Of a DNA stretch of 58,116 bases, positions 12,266 through 22,830 are shown piece after piece. Numbering within the stretch: position 1 is the stretch's first letter; every line of letters begins with the position of its first letter. The translations under genes were made by a program, and so were the position numbers. This DNA is from Zygnema cylindricum. Taxonomy: Eukaryota; Streptophyta; Zygnematophyceae; Zygnematales; Zygnemataceae. The notes below the pieces were generated by a model. It had not been told where the DNA came from and made no database searches. It saw only the letters and a program-made list of their open reading frames with translations. The stretch spans positions 165,077 to 223,192 of the forward strand of contig JBBHKE010001474.1 of the NCBI GenBank assembly GCA_037447655.1, given 5' to 3'.

Positions 12266-12644
12266 CTTTCAGCCAATAGATCAAAAGTACCGCATTTTAC
12301 AATCAGACGAAAAATTTATATTTTATTAAACGCGTATAATACGGTGTGCCCCACACACCACATAGTCAATGTCAAATCTGCTCCACGACGACAAAAACAG
12401 ACGTCAGCTAGAAATTTTGTAGCGTACTTTTCCTCGGCGTCAAAGTACGAGGAAAAGGACACGTAAAGCGAGGATAGGTCGGAAACCAGCAAGTTATATC
12501 CAGGTGTCAGTTTTCAGTCAGCCGTCTTCCCAACATAGCCTGCCAGCTGGGATAACCTTTTCAACAATGAAAGCCGTAACTCGCGTTCGTTTGTCGCCCC
12601 ATTCTCAAAACCAGACGACAAAATTGGAGTCGTATGGAACGTAA

Positions 12645-14030
12645 GGGCGTGTTCCCATGTAACTGAAACTTTGAAACGTTACTTTGGATTTTAGCGCAGA
12701 TTTTACGGTGTACTTTTCAAAGTGTGCCTATGTCAGTCGTTACTTGCGCCTTCATTACTTCCAATATGTGACAGTTGTAGACGTCGCCAATATCTTGCGA
12801 CACCTGTAGACGCCAACAAACTGCGGACATTTGTACATTAGAACGAGCTCCTGACATACTGCGGACATTTGTCGACGCCAACGAGCTCCTGACATTTGTA
12901 GACGCCCACACGTGGACAACATTAGCAATCGCCTACGTCTACAAATGGGCTGCACAGTACACCGCCAATCGCTATTAGCGTTGTGTACGCTAATCCCGTC
13001 CCGCTTTTTTTTTGCTTTATTCTCAAATAGCGTAGTTTATTCTATTTTTTTTTCTTTATTCTATTTAGGGTTATATTCAGTACGTTGTCTCTTAAATAGA
13101 GTGGTGTACGGTCAGTGTCAGACCGTACATAAATGTACCTTTTTAAGTTAAAAATTACAATAAATTAGTTTTAGTAACCGCGGACGCATGAGAATGTGCG
13201 TTCTAAAAAGGAAAAAAAACCAGGTCGTAAAAAATCCCGCTCGCACATATTCGTCCGACAGCCGCGTTTCGACCGTGTGAATGTACGATTTGTGTACGAT
13301 TTGTCAGATTTTGTACGGAGACCTATATTAGTGTAAGCATGTTTGCGACCGACATTTTTTTTTTCAAAGATCCAAATTACCATAATCAAACAATTAGAAT
13401 GTATGATTTTTTCCAAAATTTTCAAATTCTTAAATAGCGTACACCACGGTAATTATTTGTATACGCTAATGAAACCTACACGCTAATAGCGATTGGCGGT
13501 GTACTGTACTGTAGTGAAAGTGACATTGAATGTTCAGCGTGACATTGTAGACGTCGGGCTTTCTTTCACTGCCATGTGCGTAGTTCTGGCGGATCCTGTC
13601 CGGCTGCCTGTTGCCATGTTCTACGCTCTTCCATTTAACGCAATTACATACAAATTCTGTACATCCAAACAAACAAACAAATTGTTTGCAAACGGACAAA
13701 CAACTTTTTTTTAGTGTACTCTCCCAACTGCAAAAAAAAAAATTGAAAACGTTTGACGCGTGCAATCCAGGGTTTCTATTCGTCAATAGGGTAGTATTTT
13801 GATTAAAATCAGGTCGCGATTTGATTCCAGTGCAAGTGTGAAGATGAGCTGGAAGTGGGTCGCGATGATAATAACTCCAACTTGCCGTACCTTCCAAGTT
13901 CCAAGAAGACGCAAAATGTACTTGTGTTTCTGCCCATTTTTAGTACGGCGTAATATTTTCTCGTTGGAAGTCCCATTTTCTGTCAAAACGACAGAAAAAA
14001 ACCCTTACTTGAACACATGGGAACACGCCC
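12645..14030. mobile_element. non-autonomous PIF/Harbinger-like element C3 with a nested MITE
   Basis: Ends GGGCGTGTTCCCATGT and ACATGGGAACACGCCC are flanked by TAA on each side (12642-12644 and 14031-14033). MITE A1 (12958-13503) is inserted inside, leaving about 840 bp of its own sequence. No transposase frame. Confidence 0.85.
12958..13503. mobile_element. MITE A1 (TA-flanked), nested in C3
   Basis: Ends TACACCGCCAATCGCTATTA and TAATAGCGATTGGCGGTGTA form a near-perfect inverted repeat of over 20 bp. The interior matches MITEs at 27.5, 30.0, 40.3 and 41.4 kb, for example CACACTATTTAAG-like and GTCGGTCGCAAACATGCTTA blocks, in inverted orientation. Confidence 0.85.
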
Positions 14031-14033
14031 TAA

Positions 14034-14721
14034 GCAACTGCCTCAAGCAACTCAACTCGCCATTTGACGGCAGCATTGCTTGTTCTTAACGGCTTAAAAC
14101 TTAACCGTACGCTTTGGCTGTAGCAATAACGTGTACCGCGCTATTTTTGGCTGTAGCACTTCCGCGTATGTGCTGTTTGTGAAACTGCCACCGTGTAACG
14201 TACACCTCCAAAGGACATGTGTCATTTCAAGGCTCCAAAGGAGACACGCTGGACACTTCTGGACGAATCATCTGCTGTAGCTTTGGTAAAAATATACTCT
14301 CTCGGACCTCAGCTGAAAGACTGAAACACCACTGCCAATACTGCAGTACTGTACAGTATTGCAGTTTCATTCTCGGAGGGAACCGTTACTACAGAGCTCC
14401 TCCAGTTTTAGGGTTTGCAGCACAGGAATAAGAAGCAAAAGCTCATTCAAGTTTCACGCAAAAGGAACTCTTTTGCAGAGCCTTCCTGACTTTTAGGTCA
14501 TTTTAAGCTTCAAAACTGTAACATATAAACACAGCAAGACTGCAAAATTATAAAGCTAAAAAACATCATTTTTCGTTTCAATTCACAAAGACACTCCAGC
14601 TCTGATTGAGTTATTAAAAGCATATTATTTTCCGGATTTTGTGATCTCTAACCTTTGATTCCGCTGTTTTTTAGCTTAAAATCTCGTTATTATCTCTCAC
14701 TTTTTAATGTTCTTATTCAGA
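14034..14721 (+). promoter_or_regulatory. 5' flank of the ORP gene with a likely 5'-UTR intron end
   Basis: The base just before the ORP ATG follows a pyrimidine tract ending ATTCAG, a good 3' splice site (AG at 14719-14720), so the 5' UTR is probably spliced. The start of that intron was not located. A short palindrome (ATACTGCAGTACTGTACAGT, near 14338-14357) lies upstream. No TATA box or transcription start was assigned. Confidence 0.4.
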
Positions 14722-17700
14722 ATGGGAGCTCAAACGTCATCCAATGGGAAGCCAGCGAAATTCAGTAGTGTCCTTCCTGAACCCTCCGAGGAAGCCATGG
14801 CTGACAAAGCTCAAAAACTTCACAGCAAAAACGTAATATTAGACGAACTTTCCAAAGCAGATGAGGAAAAAAATCATAAACCAGACACAGAACCGGAGGA
14901 CCAATACGCCCCTACGGAAATTGTTTCTTCCTGTCGACTAACTCCTCCCCTGGGAGTCGTTGTTCCATCCGATTCACAGAAAAAAAAGGGGTATATAAGG
15001 AGAGTTCTTGCCCTTATACGCAGTTTTGGAGGCGATTTGAGTCGCCTCCGAGTTCCCGTAAACTTCAATCTCCCGAAATCTCAACTCCAGTTGTATGGCG
15101 AGAGTGTGTACAGCTGTCAAATGGATCTTTTGTCAGCTTGTGATGATGCTGCGCTGCCATTGGACCGTTTTCTGGCTGTGCTGACGTGGCACCTTTCTAC
15201 CACTCGGCAACCGCCATTTGGCAAGGCGCCCTACAATCCAATTTTGGGAGAGACCCACCACGTGGCAGCAGGAGACCTCAGAGTTCTCTTGGAACAGGTG
15301 AGAGTTTACAGCCCTCCCTCTCCGTCTCCGTCTCCGTCTCCCTCACTCTTCCTCCTCCCCCTCCCTCTCCCTCTCCCCCTCTTCCCCTCCCCCCTTCCCT
15401 CTCCCCCTGCCCTCTCCCTCTCCTTCTCCCTAATTGCCTTATTCCACTTATAATCTCTGACCTAGATGCCTTGTCAACTCACTGATGCATTCGTGGATCT
15501 GATTTTGCAATGTGTTCTGTTCAGTTTCTTATTTTTGTTGACATTGTGACAGGTGTCACATCATCCTCCTGTATCGGCTTTGCATGCAACCAATGAAAAA
15601 AAACAACTCAGAATGACATGGTGGCAAAAAGCTGAGCCAAAATTTTACGGTAAGATATGGGATATTTGTTTGTATAACCTTCTACACTTTGATTTTATAT
15701 GTTTCTTCTAAGGATCTATACGTTAATTTCTAAGAGGTCTCGATATTTTTTTGCAACGAGTCAATCTTCAACTCATTATATTTCTACGTTCGAGTTTTAA
15801 ATGCAATATGAAAATGCCCAACTTCTTCCATTGGTTCTCCATTAAATCTCATCACTTTGTTATTGCTTTGTCATTGTCCCTGTTCCTCGTTCAGCCATGA
15901 TAAAGATAATAATGAGCTGGTGATTATTGATTAATCAAATGAACAAGATTGAATTAATGAGGAATCAACAAATAATTGAATAATTGATGGTTTGATTATT
16001 AGTACACAACTGCTGTTGTGATTGAATGATTGAGAATTGAGTAAATGAAGTTGTATGATAGATTTATTGAATAATTTATTGAAAGGCTGAAGAATTGGGT
16101 AATTGAATTACGTAATGTTTGATGTGTAAATGTTTGAATGATTGAACAATCAAACAACTGTTCAATCAAAGAATTTAACAATTGTACAATTGAACAATAG
16201 AACAATCCATTAATGAACAATTGAACGATTAATTAACCAGTTGGAAAATCGAATAACTGAATGATTTTAATTCTCAAATATTCCACATCGACTTCTTGTA
16301 GGTGGATCTCTTGAAGTGGACATCAAAGGAACCCGAAAACTTTTTCTCGATCGTCACGGAGAAACTTATGACCTCAATTCCCCTCGTTTATCATTTCAAT
16401 TTGTTCCCGTGCCAATCGCGTCATGGTTGGGAGATACAACTATTAAATGTAATGAGGTAAGCGAGAATATAGTTGTAATGCTCTTTTTGAGATGCAATAT
16501 TTGTTATGTACAGAATGTTCTCTTTTATATGAAATATTTTTTTTTGAATTAAATGTTTTTGTCTAATATGGAATGTTCAAACAACTTGTTTTTTAAAGTT
16601 AGTTTTTCTTTTTAAATGTGGGATGTTCTTGTTCAGTGGAATTTGAGATGGAATTTTTTTTTAAGGTGGAGTAATCTTTTGAGATGGAAATATTTTGTTG
16701 AAGATGGAAGACTCTTTTATGATGGAGGCCCCTTTAAGATTTTCTTTTAAAGTCTATTTATGATGAAATAGTTTCATAAAGACGGTAATATTCTATTGAA
16801 AATGGAACATCCTTTTAAGATAGAATATGTCTTCTAAGATGACATCTTCTTTTTACGATGGAAGATCCTTTATTACAGAATATTCTTTATTACAGAACAT
16901 TCTCTATTATAGAATATTCTTCATTACAGAATATTCTCCAAAAGTGATCATTCTCTACGAGGAGCAATTTTCGCGAGAAATTGTTCTACATTAGAAAAAT
17001 GTTAGGTTTTGTTCAATTAGATTGGAAATGTGAAATTGGGACATCTAATAATAATGAAGAGGCTTACTACTTTATTTGTGAAACTTTACATTTAAGACTC
17101 ATTCTTCAACCTCGATTTTTTGGCTTGCTTATTACTTGTGTTTGTTTAATTTCTTGACATTTTAGAATCATGTATTAACTTTTATCTTTTTTTCTCTCCG
17201 TCTCTCTCCCTCTCTTCCTCTCTCTCCCTCTACCCCTCTCTTCCCTTCTCCCTCTCTCCCTCTCTCCCTCTCTCCCCCTCTCCCTCACTCCCTCTCTCCC
17301 TCTCTCTCCCTCTGCCCCTCTCCCCCTCTCCCTCTCCTCTCTCTCTTCTCTCTTTTCATGTTCTTTTTTTTTATTTCAGTCGAACTTTGAAGCCACTGTT
17401 ACCTTCACAGGAAAAACATATTTTGGGTTGCAAGGATCCCCAAATTCCGTAAAAGGGAAAATTTTAAATACAAAAACCGGCGAAACTCTATTTGATTTGC
17501 ATGGAAAATGGGACGGGTGAGTTTTTTTCTCCTTATTGCGGTTTTAAAACTTGGTGTTTTGTCTAAACTCTTATAAGAAATTGTCTGTAGTTTGTAATTG
17601 AATATTTTTTACCGCTTCTCCTCCCTCTTCTCTTCCTCCCTTTCTCTCTCTCTCGCAGCTATCTATTTCTTTTTCTACACGCACTCTTTCACCTCTACTC

Positions 17701-19027
17701 TCCTCTTGTCCTGGTTTTTCTGCATAGCTTAACCTTCTTTCTCTCCCTCTCTCCCCCTTCTCCTCCCTCTCCCTCTCCCTCTCCCTCTCCCCCTCCCTCC
17801 CCTTTCCCCTCTACCTCCCCTTAGCCTCCCTGCCCTCTCCCTCCCCTTCCTTCAATTCTTATTCTGGTCGATGTAAAACATGTTATTTTTTTTCTGTATA
17901 TTATATAGGAATCTGTAAACTCTCAACTGTTAGAGTACTTTTTTTAAAAAACAGAGTCTTGAATCGCAGAATCAAAAAAGGACAATTATTATTTCAAATT
18001 TTTGATCTATTCTTTGATTCTCTCTTTGTTCCTGTGTTTAAAATTATCCTTTAATCAATTTTCTATTTTTCAATTTTTTTTATCAAAAAGTAATCATGGT
18101 TTTTTATGATACTTTTTAGCTAACCATTCATGTAAAATATCGTATTTGTAAATGTAATGTGGGATTATTTTCTCCTCGTGACATTGTTTAAATCAAAAAT
18201 GTTTATGTTTATTGAAAAGCAGAAAAGTTTTTGCGACGGATGCGAAAACAGGAGAAGTTCGAGAGATCTACGATAGTACGAAGGCTTTTTCAGGTTTAAA
18301 AACGCCGACAATTGTTAACTCAGAGGTAAAGTCTAACTCTAGGGAGGGAGAGGGAGGGAGGGAGGGAGGGGGGGAGGAGGGGTACATTGCACATTTTTAA
18401 TTTAGCAATTAAGGAAAATCTCAACCTTTTGAGAAAATGTCTTTGTTGGATAGGTGTACTTTGTATCTTTTTACAGTGATATCCCGGAAAATATTATTCT
18501 TTAACAATGGAGTATATATATGAATGGATATATTGAAAACTTTGATAAAGATTTTAACTAGCACTTGTTCTGATGCTCGCGAAAAGTACCTAATCTGTTC
18601 TCAGACATTAAATCGGATACAAACCGTTATAAACTTAAGTATACAACTCTCTATCTGATCTATTCGGTTATTGGGTCATACTCTTTAACGCACAATGGAC
18701 AAACCATTCGCTTTTGCCGACTTTTATCTTATTATCTGACGTCCATTTTTTGTTTTTTTCTTTTCTTTTTTTTTTTTTTGACAGAAAGTGGCAAAATCGG
18801 AATCGATTGTAGTATGGTCAAAACTTACAAACGGTCTTTTGGACGAAAATTGGGATGTTGCCGGAGAGGCAAAAAATGAAGTTGAAGAGGATGAACGAAG
18901 ATTACGGAAAAAAAGAGTCAAAAATAGCGTGGATTGGAAACCAAAATATTTTGTATTGGTCGACGGAAATTGGGTATGGCGTGAGCCGTCAAAATCTGTC
19001 GATGATGCTCCCATTAAAATGCCATAA
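14722..19027 (+). CDS. oxysterol-binding protein-related protein (ORP), complete, six exons
   Basis: Exons: 14722-15297, 15553-15649, 16302-16456, 17380-17516, 18223-18325, 18785-19027. All junctions are GT/AG with matching phases, totalling 1311 nt (436 residues). The N-terminal 75 residues are polar and low in order. The sterol-binding ORD follows: LRVPVNFNLPKSQLQ, KAPYNPILGE (168-177), the family fingerprint EQVSHHPP (191-198, split by intron 1), a beta-rich core, and GNWVWREP near the C-terminus. There is no PH domain or FFAT motif, as in short plant ORPs. Such proteins move sterols and phosphoinositides between membranes at contact sites. I prefer the ATG at 14722 to the in-frame one at 14707, because 14707 lies in a probable intron. 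The resulting N-terminus MGAQTSS fits an N-myristoylation site. Confidence 0.93.
15311..15430 (+). repeat. C/T simple repeat at the start of ORP intron 1
   Basis: About 120 bases of CCCTCTCC/TCCGTC repeat begin a few bases after the donor. It is pyrimidine-only apart from a few G and A bases. Confidence 0.85.
15890..16262. repeat. ATTGAA/TTGAAC degenerate repeat in ORP intron 2
   Basis: Words such as AATTGAACAAT, ATTGAATGATTGA and CAACTGTTCAATC recur every 10-20 bases on both strands. They form many short inverted pairs. It looks like slippage-derived simple sequence, with no sign of coding. Confidence 0.6.
16868..16935. repeat. short tandem repeat TTATTACAGAATATTC in ORP intron 3
   Basis: Four imperfect 16-bp units follow one another (TTATTACAGAATATTC, TTATTACAGAACATTC, TCTATTATAGAATATTC, TTCATTACAGAATATTC). 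Confidence 0.8.
17200..17350 (+). repeat. C/T simple repeat before ORP exon 4
   Basis: Long CTCTCCCTC repeat on the coding strand, about 30 bases before the acceptor of exon 4. Confidence 0.85.
17610..17855 (+). repeat. C/T simple repeats in ORP intron 4
   Basis: Two blocks of CTCCCTCTC-type repeat on the coding strand. They are complementary to the purine tract in intron 5, so exon 5 lies between complementary tracts. Confidence 0.8.
18342..18382 (+). repeat. GGGAGGG purine tract just inside ORP intron 5
   Basis: Repeated GGGAG/GGGAGGG with at least four G-runs begins 17 bases after the donor at 18326. It is a candidate RNA G-quadruplex beside a 5' splice site. It is the only purine-rich tract on the coding strand of this gene's introns. 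Confidence 0.75.
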
Positions 19028-19034
19028 ACATAAA

Positions 19035-19195
19035 AGGATAATAAGAAAGGAAGAGAAAATACGAAAGGAAGAGAAAATGCGAAAGGAAGAGAGAATAAGA
19101 AAGGAAGAGAGAATAAGAAAGGAAGAGAAAATAAGAAAGAGAAAATAAGAAAGGAAGAGAAAATAAGAAGGGAAAGAAAATAAGTAGGGAAAAAT
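19035..19195 (+). repeat. purine minisatellite in the ORP 3' UTR
   Basis: Repeats of AAGGAAGAGAAAATAAGA-like 18-bp and shorter units start just after the stop codon. They are all purine except for the T of each unit. Being directly downstream of the coding end, they should be part of the mRNA. Confidence 0.75.
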
Positions 19196-19199
19196 AAGA

Positions 19200-21060
19200 A
19201 AGTTGTAAAGTGAAAAGAAGGAATTTTTGAAGACGAAGAAAACAAGATTCTTTTGTCGAAAAATGGGATTTGAAACGGGATAACAATATCTTATCCAATA
19301 GGAAAAGTTAGGTTGGGAAAGAAAAGTAAAAAGTCGGAGGAAGTTAACTGGTACAAATTAGTGTTTAATGTGTTTTGTACATAATTGGTATTTTTGTTCT
19401 TTGTATCATATACCTAGTAATTTGCTAGTTGTAAGTAAAAAAAAAAAAAAAAATCTAATTGTTTTGTTCAAAAACCTATGTTAAAATTTTATGAACATTT
19501 CCTTTTTGATTAGTAAAGCTTTTTTGAATTGCTGATTCCAAAAGATGGTACAAATTTTCTTATATTTTTTATGGTTTACTGTAAGAAAGTGAGTGTTTTT
19601 TTTTTGTCTTTATGAGTATTATTGCAAAAGTTTTCTCTTACTTATAGATTTAAAAAATGCGCGTGTATTTGAACTAACAATATTAAAGAACGCACAAATA
19701 ACTAAGTCAAAGATGATAAATAAGTGCATAAATAACCTAGTTAAAGATATTAAGTGGTGCTCTTAAGCCATGAAGAGCGAATTAAAAGGTCCATTTTATC
19801 TTGTTTTAGCGTGCCTTTGTTACAAGTTGTTAAAATAATAGACACGTGCGATTGTAACATTTTATTTCACAGCAATGCAAATTATTTAGTACATCTCGAA
19901 TAATAGAGAACTTAATTTTCACGGGTCCGAAGTAAAAACTATATATCTTTCATCAAATGCCTAAAAATTGTTCACATTGCGTTCCAATTCACCAGAAAAA
20001 CAATCTTGTTTTTTTAACAACTCTTTAAATTAAACAGTGACTTAATATATCCTTATCAGAGTTGATAAACACTATATAGATGTCCCTAAATGTCAGCCTT
20101 TGAACCTAAATAATCTTAAAATAATCTAGATAACACTATTTTACGCTGATTCTTGAAACTGTGGAGTACCAACCACGGCGTTTGAAACCGGATTGGTCTC
20201 AATGAGACTAATATAAACCTCATACTAAAAATTTCTTCATTTTAATAACATTTCACAAAGCCCGATTTCATTGACTGAAATGAGGATTGTATATGCAACC
20301 ACTATGAAGCATTCCCCCTTCTAAACTTAGTAATCCATTTTTTGTTCAATCTTACGGTACTCATACATTGACTCGGTATTCACACCCGACAAATCCTTGC
20401 AACAAAGAAGCCCTAAAAGAACCCTAAACATCAACAAATAGCCACCCAACTAACAACAAAAAAAGAAAAAGGATACGAAAAGGAAAAATAACTCACAGAG
20501 ACAAAATTCCAACCAATCAAAGAATTTGAAAGTACTGCACATAAGCTTAAAGGCATTGCAATAACATTTATCGGTTTCCATGTTATCTTTCCTTTACTGT
20601 ATGTACTTGCCTGCGATCAAACTACTTCCGTAGAGTCTTTACAAAGAAGCATGAAAATAGTGTCTCTAACAATTTTCATTGTGTCTCTAACAATCCTCTT
20701 GGAGACAATACTCCTTTAATCCGTTTTTTCCCTTCTTTCCCTTCGTGTTATACTACATTTACAAAAATACTATCTTCCTAAATGCATAACTGTATATAAA
20801 CACTTTACTTCCTACTCCCATCAACTTTTTAACAAACGATCTCCGAGGACTTGTGAGAAACTCTCGAGGAAAAGGCATTTTTAGACTTAAGATCTTCCCG
20901 ACAAACTTTTCATGCTATAATTACCCCTTTCACCGTTTTAACTTTCATCGTTTTAACTCAAACCCAAAATAGCATACCCAAAATACCCATCAACGTGACT
21001 CCTTTTTTCTCTGAAACAGTTTTTATTTGCAAGCATTGCCACCCTGTCTCTAATCTTCGA
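19200..21060. other. intergenic region, convergent 3' flanks; no gene seen
   Basis: This is the tail of the ORP gene (AT-rich, A-run at 19438-19453) and the 3' side of the minus-strand CCCH gene. I see no exon pattern, RNA gene or inverted-repeat element. It ends where the 7.5-kb duplicated segment starts. Confidence 0.5.
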
Positions 21061-21107
21061 GCGAAAACATTTCTATTGTTAATACTACCATTTGTTGATG
21101 CCCTTAA

Positions 21108-21182
21108 CACATTAGTATTATTATTGCCGTCCATTATTATTATTATTATTACTATTGCCGTCCATTATTATTATTATTATTG
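21108..21182. repeat. ATT/TTA simple repeat interleaved with TTGCCGTCC words
   Basis: TATTATTATTG, TGCCGTCCATTATTATT and TTATTGTCGTCC alternate three times. The same block is present in copy 2 near 33,911-33,980. It lies beyond the stop of the CCCH gene, so probably in its 3' UTR or flank. Confidence 0.7.
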
Positions 21183-21289
21183 TCGTCCTCCTCGCATGGA
21201 AAACCTGTACATCTTATAAATTGCTATCAAACGAAAAATTATCGAAAAAGTATCGCAATCGAACAAAGAAGTTAAACACAGTTAGTTTC

Positions 21290-22740
21290 TCATAGAGAAA
21301 CCTTAGGTGTTTTATTAGCTTGAGAAGTACTCCCGGGCGCAATTTTCTGGAAAATGGGGAGACGCCGAGGCGAAGATTCCGATGGGGAGGTCGTTTTTAT
21401 CGGAAGAGGTGGTGTGGGACTAACAATAGTTGCCGGTGCAATATTTGAAGTCGAAGGAGAGTTAGTTTTAGAAGTATGGTGAATGAATCGACATCGAGTT
21501 CCATAAGGACACGTGCCGTTTGTATTGAAGGTACGACAAATCTGTATCAGGAAAAAGGCAAAAAAAACAAAAAAGAAACAAGTAAAAGATAAATCGGTGG
21601 CCCGAAAAAACGAAACAAAAACAGTTTTATAAGGTGATAATGTTAAAATAAGGGAAGTTTAAAAAGGTCAATGCAACAAGAATGTAAAAAAAGGTCAAGA
21701 TCATGCTTCTTATCAAAGAGGACTATTTATTGAGAAAGGTTCAAATAACGTTAAAAACCCCGAAAAAAACCCTAAGAAACTCTAAAAACCCTAAAAACCC
21801 TAAAAAATCCTAAAAGAATATTGTATGGAAAGAAAATCCTAAAAGTACATTGTGTAGGAAAAAAAGGTTCTTTACCTCGGTTTTATATTTAGGATGTCGA
21901 GCAACCGGCCGAAGCTCCTCCTGTCCATGAGCAAACTGCAGAAAAAAATAGTATACGGGACCCAACAAAATATCACTTAGAAAGAATTATCAATTAACTT
22001 TCAAATGATAAACAACGATTTATCCGATCGAAAACACAAGCTACAATCATGAACCCAAAAAGTTGACTAAAACTCAGTGGAAAAAAGGGATCTCCCTCTG
22101 TTTTAACCAAATAACAAGCAAAAAACGGTTATACAGGAGAATCCAAAGTTGCAAGCCTTAATATATAAAACCCTCATATAAAAGAACTTTTAAAAACTCA
22201 AAAAAAATCGGAAGAATTATATCTAGTGAAGACGGTCAAGGAAAACGACGAGATAAAGGAACAAACTCAAGAACAAAAATGAAAGATGTATTAGTAATGT
22301 TGATTCCAAGGGAACAAAACAAAAAGGCACAGAAAATTGAATATCATTCTTATCAACCCAACTTTTCCAAACAGTAAAATAATACCCGATAAACTGACTA
22401 AAAAACATAATAAATAAAAATCAAAAATTGTTGCATAATCAAAAACTATTACCTGACATTTGGCGCCATATCGGCATGAGCCGGTCTCTTCCCAAGACCG
22501 ACAAAGTTCAGTTTTATAAAGACTGTTGGGAGATTGTGGAGTAGTGGCAGAGACTCCAGAAACATTTGAATTGGAAACTGGACTTCCCGGAGATCCCGGA
22601 GTCAAAACTTGTCCTCGTTGAGAGTCTAAAAGTCCCTCAATTAAGAGTCCTTCCTTTCCATCTGCGAAGACCGTAAAGATGGTCAAAACTCATCCATGCG
22701 ATTATTATTATTAGTAGGAGTAGTAATAATAGTAGTAGTG

Positions 22741-22830
<90 letters not shown>

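Noticed and set aside
14707-14721. ATG at 14,707 as the ORP start
   Set aside because: It sits in a pyrimidine-rich 3' splice site (ATTCAG) and is probably removed from the mRNA.
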